A stretch of 64,000 nt of DNA from Tractidigestivibacter scatoligenes (GTDB lineage Bacteria; Actinomycetota; Coriobacteriia; Coriobacteriales; Atopobiaceae). Shown here one piece after another: positions 32,874-40,218 of this stretch (the first letter of the stretch is position 1; each line of letters begins with the position of its first letter). The position numbers and the translations under genes were made by a program. The notes beneath the pieces were generated by a model. The model made no database searches and was not told where the DNA came from. It saw only the letters and a program-made list of their open reading frames with translations. The stretch covers positions 372,001 through 436,000 of the forward strand of contig NZ_LOJF01000001.1 in assembly GCF_001494635.1 (NCBI RefSeq). Direction: 5' to 3'.

Positions 32874-33593
32874 CTACCTTCTCGACACGGTGGTGAAGCA
32901 GAAGAGCTCCGGGTGGTGGCGTACCTGCGTGTACTCGAACATCACGCCGTCGGAGTTATAGGACTGGCTCTCCACAACCGCCACGCAGTTGTACGGGTCG
33001 AGGTCCATGTAGCTGCAGTCCTCGTCGGTTGCCAACTGCACCGTGATGCGGCGCCGGCTTGTGAGGATGCGCATTCCCAGGTTCTGCTCGAGATAGCTGT
33101 AGACGGACTTCTCGGCCTGCTCAGCGGTAAGACCAGGGACGGCTGAGGCCAGGAAGTAGTCGTGGTCAATCTGGCGTGCGACGTCGTCCAGCGTGCGTAC
33201 GCGTACCACGCGTACAAGCTCGACGCCCTCGGCAAAGCCGGTGCGCCGCGCCAGCCCTGCCCCACAGGTGACATGTTCAAAGGACTTGACCTGAGTACCA
33301 GGCACAAAGCCATTCCTTCGTGCGTACTCGCCAAAGGATTCCACGCCCTCAAGCGATCCCTGAGCGCTGTGAGCCTCGCGCTGCCATATAACGCGCACGC
33401 CGCGCCCGTGCATGGGCTGAACGTAGGCGTCATCTGCAAGCATGGAGACCGCCCTGCGCAGCGTGTTGCGCGAGCACCCATATTCTGCCGTGAGCTCGCC
33501 CTCGGAGGGGAGGAGCTCCTGGTACGAATAGGTACCCTCCTGAATTTTGCCCTTGAGGTCGCGGTAGATGCCCTCAAAGATCGCCTTAGGCAT
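32874..33593 (-). CDS. GntR-family transcriptional regulator (HutC/TreR subfamily, UTRA domain)
   Basis: The regulator has 239 residues. The winged helix-turn-helix spans about 1-70, with IYRDLKGKI and LLPSEGELTAEYGCSRNTLRRA (about 27-48), the standard GntR recognition helix. The remainder is a UTRA ligand-binding domain (about 90-235) with VRVRTLDDVARQIDHDYFL and the terminal FEYTQVRHHPELFCF. TreR-like members bind sugar phosphates and repress transport and catabolic operons. It is divergent from the maltodextrin ABC operon across 355 bases containing a perfect CTTGTT-TG-AACAAG palindrome, so it probably controls that operon and itself. ATG 33593 is preceded by AAGGAGAG. Confidence 0.9.
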   Translation of the reverse strand: MPKAIFEGIYRDLKGKIQEGTYSYQELLPSEGELTAEYGCSRNTLRRAVSMLADDAYVQPMHGRGVRVIWQREAHSAQGSLEGVESFGEYARRNGFVPGTQVKSFEHVTCGAGLARRTGFAEGVELVRVVRVRTLDDVARQIDHDYFLASAVPGLTAEQAEKSVYSYLEQNLGMRILTSRRRITVQLATDEDCSYMDLDPYNCVAVVESQSYNSDGVMFEYTQVRHHPELFCFTTVSRR

Positions 33594-33948
33594 GTAATCT
33601 CTCCTTGCTTGCGGACCGCCGGGCCCAGGGGGCGTGGCGGGAGCGGAACATGTGCGGTACCGGATATCCTAGAACTCCTGAAAGCTATTTGGACGAGTAA
33701 CCGGTGGCCGATTGCACCAAAATAGCAATCTACCTGCGAAAACAATAGATGTATGACAACTCATGCCTACCGTTCACCACAAAATAGATACCGCTCAGTC
33801 AAAACTTGTTTGAACAAGAATTCCGTCACGCTATTGTCATAGGCAAGAAACGGAGCGGTGCCCGAGAAATAACCTCGACCACCAGCTCCGCGCAGGTGCA
33901 AGAACGGCGGAAGGCGTCGTTCGAACAGGAAGCAACGGGAGGATCACG
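33594..33948. promoter_or_regulatory. Divergent regulatory region of the GntR gene and maltodextrin operon
   Basis: This 355-base non-coding stretch is noticeably AT-rich between about 33710 and 33850. It carries the CTTGTTTGAACAAG palindrome (33805-33818), a TATGACAA (about 33751) facing TTGTCATA (about 33834), and a diverged GTTCGAACAGG at 33919-33929. It should contain both promoters and the operators. Confidence 0.55.
33805..33818. promoter_or_regulatory. Candidate GntR-family operator
   Basis: CTTGTT-TG-AACAAG is a perfect 6-2-6 palindrome about 130 bases upstream of the sugar-binding protein start. It is in the divergent spacer beside the GntR-UTRA gene. Its right part, TTTGAACAAG, recurs at 30992-31001. 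Confidence 0.5.
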
Positions 33949-35289
33949 ATGGGGAACATTTCGAGGAAGCAGTTCATCACGCTCGGTGCGGCGTCGGCGG
34001 CGGTCCTTGGCCTTGCTGGCTGCGGCAGCAGCTCCAGCAGCGACAGCTCCAGCTCGTCTGACGCCGGCAGCTCCAGCACTGATGACCGCTCAGGCAACGT
34101 CTACTGGCTCAACTTCAAGCCCGAGCTCGACGAGACCGCCCAGGCCCTCGCCAAGAGCTACATGGAGAAGTACCCCAACGTCAAGGTCAAGGTCCAGACC
34201 GCCGCATCCGGCACCTACGAGCAGACCCTGACGTCCGAGATGGACAAGACCGACGCCCCCACCCTCTTCAACATTGGCACCACCGCCGGCGTCAAGGAGT
34301 GGGGCTCCAGCGCCATGGACCTCTCTGGCACCGACATCGAGAAGGCCCTCTCCACCTCCGAGTACACCTACAAGGACTCCGACGGCCGCCTGGTCTGCGC
34401 TGGCCTCTGCTATGAGACCTACGGCATCGTCGTGAACGCCGACCTGGTCGAGAAGGCCGGCCACAGCGTCGACGACATCAAGGACTTCGACTCCCTGAAG
34501 GCGGTCGTGGAGGACATCCACAAGAACGCTGCCACCCTGGGCTTTGACGCCTTCGCGGCGACCGACCTCGACGACTCCTCTTCGTGGCGCGTGACTGGCC
34601 ACCTCGCCAACCTTGAGTACTACTACGAGGAGAAGGACGACGGCGGCTGGGACGAGACCCCTGCCTCCATCAAGGGCACCTACCTCCCCAACTACAAGAA
34701 GATCTTCGACCTTGCTATCAACAACTCCGCTGAGGATCCCTCGACCCTCTCCACTGGTGGTCACGACCCCTCGACCGAGTTCACCTCCGGCAAGGCTGCG
34801 TTCTTCTTCACCGGCTCCTGGGACTACGCCACCATCTCCAAGGCCCAGAAGAACACCACGATGATTCCGTACTACTGCGGCGTGTCCGGCGAGGAGAAGG
34901 CCGGTCTCAACAACGGTACCGAGAACCGCCTCGCCATCAACGACGCGGCCTCCGATGAGGACAAGAAGGCCACGATGGACTTCTGGCTCTGGATGGTGAC
35001 CGACCCCGAGGCCTCCAAGGAAATGGTCGCTCAGCTGGGCGTCCTTCCTTACACCGACGCCGCCAAGGGCGACAACGGCTACCTCAACAAGGCGGAGGAG
35101 CTCTCCAAGGCCGGAAACTACACCATGGATTGGGCTACCAACTACCAGCCCAACGTTGACCAGTACCGCAAGGGCCTGGTGTCCGCACTCAACGCCTACA
35201 CGGCGGATCAGTCCGACGCCAACTGGGATACCTTCAAGACCGCGTTCGTCGACGGCTGGGCTCAGAACTACAAGGTTCAGAACGCCTAG
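33949..35289 (+). CDS. ABC transporter sugar-binding lipoprotein (maltodextrin type)
   Basis: The protein has 446 residues. Residues 1-25 form a signal with lipobox LAGC and an N-terminal SRKQF, an imperfect twin-arginine-like start. A Ser-rich linker follows (26-45). The remainder is an extracellular-solute-binding protein family 1 fold with YMEKYPNVKVKVQTAASGTYEQ and GKAAFFFTGSWDY (about 283-295), the typical ligand-lid region. It captures oligosaccharide outside the membrane for the two permeases that follow. GGGAGG lies upstream. A terminator-like hairpin after the gene (35314-35357) would make this product more abundant than the permeases. Codon use is strongly biased to C-ending codons, indicating high expression. 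Confidence 0.9.
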   Translation: MGNISRKQFITLGAASAAVLGLAGCGSSSSSDSSSSSDAGSSSTDDRSGNVYWLNFKPELDETAQALAKSYMEKYPNVKVKVQTAASGTYEQTLTSEMDKTDAPTLFNIGTTAGVKEWGSSAMDLSGTDIEKALSTSEYTYKDSDGRLVCAGLCYETYGIVVNADLVEKAGHSVDDIKDFDSLKAVVEDIHKNAATLGFDAFAATDLDDSSSWRVTGHLANLEYYYEEKDDGGWDETPASIKGTYLPNYKKIFDLAINNSAEDPSTLSTGGHDPSTEFTSGKAAFFFTGSWDYATISKAQKNTTMIPYYCGVSGEEKAGLNNGTENRLAINDAASDEDKKATMDFWLWMVTDPEASKEMVAQLGVLPYTDAAKGDNGYLNKAEELSKAGNYTMDWATNYQPNVDQYRKGLVSALNAYTADQSDANWDTFKTAFVDGWAQNYKVQNA

Positions 35290-35313
35290 TCTCATCTGAC
35301 CTCTGACTGGCAT

Positions 35314-35357
35314 ACGGGGCCGGGCGTTCTTACGGCGCCTGGTCCCCGTTCCTTTTC
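35314..35357 (+). terminator. Attenuating hairpin between binding-protein and permease genes
   Basis: ACGGGG (35314) pairs with CCCCGT (ending 35349), with additional GGCG/CGCC pairing inside, followed by TCCTTTTCT. Downstream genes are in the same operon, so this is likely partial termination. Confidence 0.6.
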
Positions 35358-35377
35358 TCACGCGGGAGTGGAAAAGC

Positions 35378-36280
35378 ATGAAAAGCAAAGCCATAAAGCA
35401 GAGCTCCCAGATAAAGTCGACCAGACATTTTTGGTGGCTCTTCCTTTTGCCCGTGACGGCTGCGTTCTGCATTGGCTTCGTCTGGCCGTTTATCCAGGGC
35501 ATCTACCTTTCTTTCTGCAAATTCAAGACCGTTTCGAGCGCCAAGTTCGTGGGTCTTTCCAACTACGCCTCCGCCTTTGCGGACGAGTCCTTCCAGCATT
35601 CCTTCTGGTACACGGCGCTCACTGCCATCGTCTGCCTTGTCCTCATCAACGTGATTGCGTTTGCTGTGGCTTACGCGCTCACGCAGGGCATCAAGGGCTC
35701 GAACATCTTCCGTACGATCTTCTTTGCGCCTAACCTCATCGGCGGCATCGTCCTGGGCTACATCTGGTCGATGATTTTCGACGGCATCCTGCAGCAGTAC
35801 GGCACGTCGGTGGTCCTTGAGACCAAGTACGGCTTCTGGGGCTTGATCATCCTCATGTGCTGGCAGCAGATCGGCTACATGATGATCATCTACATTGCCG
35901 GCATCCAGGCCGTTCCCGAGGACATGATCGAGGCAGCCAAGATCGACGGCGCAACCAAGGCGCAGACGCTCTTCAAGGTGATCATCCCCAACGTCATGCC
36001 GTCAATCACCATCTGCACGTTCCTCTCGCTCACCAACGGTTTCAAGCTCTTCGACCAGAACCTCGCGCTTACGGGAGGCCTGCCGTACGAGCAGCTCGCC
36101 GATGGCTCGACCATCAACACAACCGAGATGATGGCCCTGAACATCTATAACACGTTCTACTCCGGTACCGGTGCATCGCGTGGCGTTGCCCAGGCAAAGG
36201 CGGTCATATTCTTTATCCTCGTGGCAGCCATGGGCCTTGCGCAACTCTCGTACACCCGTAAGAGGGAGGTGCAGCAGTAA
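35378..36280 (+). CDS. ABC transporter permease, MalF-like
   Basis: An inner-membrane protein of 300 residues with six predicted helices. The first begins WWLFLLPVTAAFCIGFVWPF. The EAA loop that docks to the ATPase is EAAKIDGATKAQTLFKVIIP (about 187-206). LTNGFKLFDQNLALTGG is typical of sugar-uptake CUT1 permeases. It lacks the large periplasmic insertion of enterobacterial MalF, as expected for Gram-positive versions. Its stop overlaps the next ATG by one base (TAATG). Confidence 0.9.
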   Translation: MKSKAIKQSSQIKSTRHFWWLFLLPVTAAFCIGFVWPFIQGIYLSFCKFKTVSSAKFVGLSNYASAFADESFQHSFWYTALTAIVCLVLINVIAFAVAYALTQGIKGSNIFRTIFFAPNLIGGIVLGYIWSMIFDGILQQYGTSVVLETKYGFWGLIILMCWQQIGYMMIIYIAGIQAVPEDMIEAAKIDGATKAQTLFKVIIPNVMPSITICTFLSLTNGFKLFDQNLALTGGLPYEQLADGSTINTTEMMALNIYNTFYSGTGASRGVAQAKAVIFFILVAAMGLAQLSYTRKREVQQ

Positions 36281-37146
36281 TGGCAAACCAGCAGCCACAG
36301 ACGCTCGCATCCGAGGCGCGTCACAAGAAGATTCTGACCATCGTCTTTACCATCATCTGCGTCATCTGGGTCCTGCCCGTTGTGTGCGTGGCAATCAACT
36401 CCTTCAAGCTGAACACCTTCGTCAAGACCGAGACGTTTGCCCTGCCCACCGAGGAGAGCTTTGCCGGCTGGTCCAACTTCATCACCGGAATGACCTTCGG
36501 CAACTACCCGTTCTGGAGCGCGTTTGGCTACAGTGCCCTCATCACCGTGCTCTCCACCGCGCTGATCCTTGTCTGCTGCTCCATGGCGGCCTGGTACATT
36601 GCCCGTGTGGACTCCAAGTTCTGCAAGGTCATCTACACGCTCTGCATCTTCTCGATGGTCGTGCCCTTCCAGATGGTCATGTTCACGCTGTCCAAGACGG
36701 CTGACACTCTGAAGCTCAACACGCCCTGGACCATCCCCATCGTCTACCTGGGCTTTGGTGCGGGCCTTGCGATCTTCATGTTCGTCGGCTTCGTGAAGTC
36801 CATCCCGCTGGAGATCGAGGAGGCTGCCGCCATCGACGGCTGCGGCCCGGTGCGCACCTTCTTCCTGGTCGTGCTCCCCATGCTCAAGCCTACGCTCATC
36901 TCCGTCGGCATCCTCGAGATCATGTGGGTCTGGAACGACTACCTCCTCCCGTACTTGGTCCTGGACATCAACCAGTACCGCACGATCCCCATCCAGATCC
37001 AGTACCTCAAGGGCAGCTACGGAACGGTCGACCTGGGTGCAACCATGGCAATCATCCTCATGGCCATCATCCCCGTCATCGTGTTCTACCTCTCCTGCCA
37101 GAAGTACATCATCAAGGGCGTGGCTGCCGGCGCAGTCAAGGGCTAG
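36280..37146 (+). CDS. ABC transporter permease, MalG-like
   Basis: The second permease has 288 residues and six helices. The EAA loop is EEAAAIDGCGPVRTFFLVVLPML (about 184-206), followed by WVWNDYLLPYLVL, a signature of CUT1 MalG/UgpE-type permeases. It pairs with the preceding MalF-like subunit to form the membrane channel. GGGAGG lies within the end of the preceding gene. There is a 154-base gap to the ATPase gene, which contains a purine-rich ribosome site but no clear promoter. Confidence 0.9.
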   Translation: MANQQPQTLASEARHKKILTIVFTIICVIWVLPVVCVAINSFKLNTFVKTETFALPTEESFAGWSNFITGMTFGNYPFWSAFGYSALITVLSTALILVCCSMAAWYIARVDSKFCKVIYTLCIFSMVVPFQMVMFTLSKTADTLKLNTPWTIPIVYLGFGAGLAIFMFVGFVKSIPLEIEEAAAIDGCGPVRTFFLVVLPMLKPTLISVGILEIMWVWNDYLLPYLVLDINQYRTIPIQIQYLKGSYGTVDLGATMAIILMAIIPVIVFYLSCQKYIIKGVAAGAVKG

Positions 37147-37300
37147 GCCAACGACCGGGCACGTCTGAGTTCGCCCCCTCTTTCCCACTCTCTTCGCGGG
37201 ACCCGCTCTGGGCCCCGCGGAGGGGGACCTCCTCAAAGACATGCAGCCTATCGTGGGGACGCGGGCCCCGGCTGCGACCTAAGGAAGGAATCCGAGAACC

Positions 37301-38506
37301 ATGGCAGAAGTCAGCCTTAAGCACATCACCAAGATCTATCCCAATATCGAGAAGACCAAGAAGCACCACTTTGGCAAGAAGGCCGCCGAGCCCGAGAAGA
37401 AGAGCAACCTCAAGGTCACCGACGAGGGCGTCGTGGCCGTCGAGGACTTCAACCTCGACATCGCCGACCGCGAGTTTGTCGTCCTTGTCGGCCCCTCCGG
37501 CTGCGGCAAGTCCACGACGCTGCGCATGATTGCCGGCCTCGAGAGCATCTCCGGCGGCGAGCTCACCATTGACGGCAAGGTCATGAACGAGGTGGCCCCC
37601 AAGGACCGCGACATCGCCATGGTCTTCCAGAGCTACGCCCTGTATCCTCACATGACTGTGTACGACAACATGGCCTTCCCGCTGAAGCTCCGCAAGGTCC
37701 CCGAGGACCAGATCGATCAGAAGGTCCGCCAGGCGGCAGAGACCCTGGGCATCACCCAGTACCTTGACCGTAAGCCCAAGGCCCTCTCCGGCGGCCAGCG
37801 CCAGCGCGTCGCCATCGGCCGCGCCATCGTGCGCGACCCCAAGGTGCTCCTCATGGACGAGCCCCTCTCCAACCTGGACGCCAAGCTCCGCAACCAGATG
37901 CGCGCCGAGATCATCAAGCTCCGCAAGCGCATCAACGCCACCTTCGTCTACGTCACGCACGACCAGACCGAGGCCATGACCCTGGGTGACCGCATCGTGA
38001 TCATGAAGGACGGCGTGGTGCAGCAGGTTGGCACCCCGCAGGAGGTCTTCAACGAGCCCGCCAACCTCTTTGTGGCCGGCTTCATCGGCGTGCCGCAGAT
38101 GAACTTCTTCGATGGCCACCTCGAGAAGACCGCCTCGGGCTACGTGCTCGACGCGCTCGACACCAAGATTGCCATCTCGCCCGAGACTGGCAAGGCCCTT
38201 GAGGCAGCCGGCGTCACCTCGCTCGATGTCACCGCAGGCGTGCGTCCCGAGCAGATTCAGCTTGCCAACGCGGACGAGCCGGGCGCAATGTCCGGCACCA
38301 TCGACGTCTCCGAGCTCATGGGCTCGACGGTCCACGTGCACGCGAGCGTCGAGGGCTACGACTTTGTCCTCGTCATTCCCACCATCGACTTCGACGGCGC
38401 CCTGGGCAGGTCCTTTGCCGATGGCGCACCCATCTCCTTCAAGTTCGAGCCGAACGCTGTCCACTTCTTTGACAAGGCGTCCGGTAAGAACATCATCAAG
38501 CCGTAG
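37301..38506 (+). CDS. msmK: Sugar ABC transporter ATPase, MsmK/UgpC/MalK type
   Basis: The protein has 401 residues. Walker A is GPSGCGKST (about 65-73), the Q-loop lies in AMVFQSYALYPHMTV, the ABC signature is LSGGQRQRVAIGRAI, Walker B is VLLMDEPLSNLD, and the switch histidine is in VTHDQ. The C-terminal ~130 residues are the OB-fold regulatory domain (TAGVRPEQIQLA). An unusual Lys/Glu-rich insertion of about 25 residues (positions 17-43, including KTKKHHFGKK) interrupts the first strands before Walker A. In Gram-positives one MsmK can serve several sugar transporters. The ribosome site is AAGGAAGGA. Confidence 0.92.
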   Translation: MAEVSLKHITKIYPNIEKTKKHHFGKKAAEPEKKSNLKVTDEGVVAVEDFNLDIADREFVVLVGPSGCGKSTTLRMIAGLESISGGELTIDGKVMNEVAPKDRDIAMVFQSYALYPHMTVYDNMAFPLKLRKVPEDQIDQKVRQAAETLGITQYLDRKPKALSGGQRQRVAIGRAIVRDPKVLLMDEPLSNLDAKLRNQMRAEIIKLRKRINATFVYVTHDQTEAMTLGDRIVIMKDGVVQQVGTPQEVFNEPANLFVAGFIGVPQMNFFDGHLEKTASGYVLDALDTKIAISPETGKALEAAGVTSLDVTAGVRPEQIQLANADEPGAMSGTIDVSELMGSTVHVHASVEGYDFVLVIPTIDFDGALGRSFADGAPISFKFEPNAVHFFDKASGKNIIKP

Positions 38507-38539
38507 CCTTCCCTCCCTCCCGCGACATCGGCTTGGTGC

Positions 38540-38578
38540 GGCCCCGGCCCGCTTTCTCGGACGGGTCGGGGCCCTTTT
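38540..38578 (+). terminator. Terminator after the ABC ATPase gene
   Basis: GGCCCCGGCCCG pairs with CGGGTCGGGGCC around a ten-base loop, followed by CTTTTGC. This is a strong stem with a short T-run, 34 bases past the stop and 60 bases before malQ. Confidence 0.7.
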
Positions 38579-38637
38579 GCGGGAGCGACATCGATGACGG
38601 CCTGCGCGAGAGCGCAGAACGAGAGAAGGAGAGAAAC

Positions 38638-40146
38638 ATGGAGAGAGCAAGCGGCGTTCTCATGCCCGTCTCGTCGCTTCCGGGTATTGTGGGCATTGGC
38701 ACCTTTGGTCGCGAGGCGTATGACTTCGTGGACTTCCTTGCCCGCACCCACCAGCGCTACTGGCAGGTGCTACCCCTCACCACCACAAGCTTTGGCGACT
38801 CGCCCTACCAGTCCTTCTCCGCCTTTGCGGGGAATCCGTACTTCATAGACATCCAGGATCTCGTTCGCCTTGGCTACCTCACCGAGCAGGACCTCGTTGT
38901 CTTGCCCTTTGGAGACGACCCAGAGAATGTCGACTACGGCACGCTCTTCCGCGGTCACAGGGCGCTGCTCGAGCGTGCGCTCCCGAGCTTCTCGGCGGCG
39001 CCGCCCGAGGACTTCGAGGAGTTCTGCGAGGCGAATGGCTCCTGGCTCGAGCCTTACTGCGAGTTCATGACCGTCAAGGAGGAGTTTGACCTCAAGGCGT
39101 ACTACGAGTGGCCGCAGCAGTACCGCAGTCGCGGCAAGGCGAGCGCAGCGCTCTGCGCCAAGCACCCCGAGCGCATGCGCTACCACCAGATGACGCAGTA
39201 CTTCTTCTATCGTCACTGGAAGAGCCTGAAGGACTACGCCAACGAGCGCGGCGTCCTTATCATTGGAGACATCCCCATCTACGTCTCGCGCGACTCCGTG
39301 GAGATGTGGGCCACTCCGGAGCTCTTCCGCGTGGACGCCACGGGCAACCCCACGTGCGTGGCCGGTACCCCGCCCGACCAGTTCTCCTCGACCGGTCAGT
39401 ACTGGGGCAACCCCATCTACGACTGGGCGGGCATGGCCGAGGACGGCTTTGCCTGGTGGGTCGAGCGCCTGCGCGCTAGCCTCGAGCTCTACGACATCCT
39501 GCGCATCGACCACTTCCGCGGCTTCGAGTCCTACTGGTCCGTGCCTTTTGGCGCGCCTGACTCGAGCTTTGGGCGCTGGGCCAAGGGTCCCGGCAGCGAC
39601 GTCTTTGATGCCGTCGCCGAGCATCTGGGCGAGCTGCCCATCATTGCTGAGGACCTAGGCTTCATGACGCCAGAGGTCATAGCCATGCGCGAGCACACGG
39701 GCTTCCCCGGCATGAAGATCCTGCAGTTTGGCTTTGACTCCGAGGGCGATTCCCTCGACCTTCCGCACCACTACGTTGCCAACACCGTGGCCTATGTGGG
39801 CACGCACGACAACGAGACTGCCATGGGCTGGTTCAAGGACACCGCCACGCCCGACGTGCGCGAGAAGACCATGCGCTACCTGGCCCTTGGGCCCGGTGAG
39901 ACCGTGGCGCAGGGCTGCAACCGCGCCATTGCCGCCTCGGTGAGCGACACCTGCATCTTCCGCATGCAGGATCTTCTCGGGCTGGATAACTCCGCTCGCA
40001 TCAACACCCCCTCGACCGTGGGGAAGAACTGGCGCTGGCGCATGCTGCCTGACGCCGTGACGCCCGAGGTTGAGGCAGAGCTCTCTGACCTGACCACCAC
40101 CTACTACCGGGTCCCCGGCACGAAGGAGCCCGAGCTTCCCGAATAG
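38638..40146 (+). CDS. malQ: 4-alpha-glucanotransferase (amylomaltase)
   Basis: This cytoplasmic GH77 enzyme has 502 residues, the usual length. It begins RASGVLMPVSSLPG and contains GDSPYQSFSAFAGNPYFID (substrate loop), IIGDIPIYVSRDS, ILRIDHFRGFESYW with the nucleophile Asp, PIIAEDLG with the acid/base Glu, and YVGTHDNETAMGW with the third Asp. It disproportionates maltodextrins, producing glucose and longer chains for phosphorylase. Start ATG 38638 is preceded by GAGAGAAGGAGAG. It lies just after the ABC transporter genes and just before glycogen phosphorylase, in the natural order of a maltodextrin pathway. Confidence 0.96.
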   Translation: MERASGVLMPVSSLPGIVGIGTFGREAYDFVDFLARTHQRYWQVLPLTTTSFGDSPYQSFSAFAGNPYFIDIQDLVRLGYLTEQDLVVLPFGDDPENVDYGTLFRGHRALLERALPSFSAAPPEDFEEFCEANGSWLEPYCEFMTVKEEFDLKAYYEWPQQYRSRGKASAALCAKHPERMRYHQMTQYFFYRHWKSLKDYANERGVLIIGDIPIYVSRDSVEMWATPELFRVDATGNPTCVAGTPPDQFSSTGQYWGNPIYDWAGMAEDGFAWWVERLRASLELYDILRIDHFRGFESYWSVPFGAPDSSFGRWAKGPGSDVFDAVAEHLGELPIIAEDLGFMTPEVIAMREHTGFPGMKILQFGFDSEGDSLDLPHHYVANTVAYVGTHDNETAMGWFKDTATPDVREKTMRYLALGPGETVAQGCNRAIAASVSDTCIFRMQDLLGLDNSARINTPSTVGKNWRWRMLPDAVTPEVEAELSDLTTTYYRVPGTKEPELPE

Positions 40147-40218
40147 GGGAGTGCGGGATGCCGCATGGCCACCGTCCACTCTGTCATGTCACCGCGACAC
40201 TTGGAGGTATCGCAACGC

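Noticed and set aside
34090-35502. A 470-codon minus-strand frame opposite the sugar-binding protein
   Set aside because: Valine/glycine-rich shadow frame caused by the strong C-ending codon bias of the real gene.
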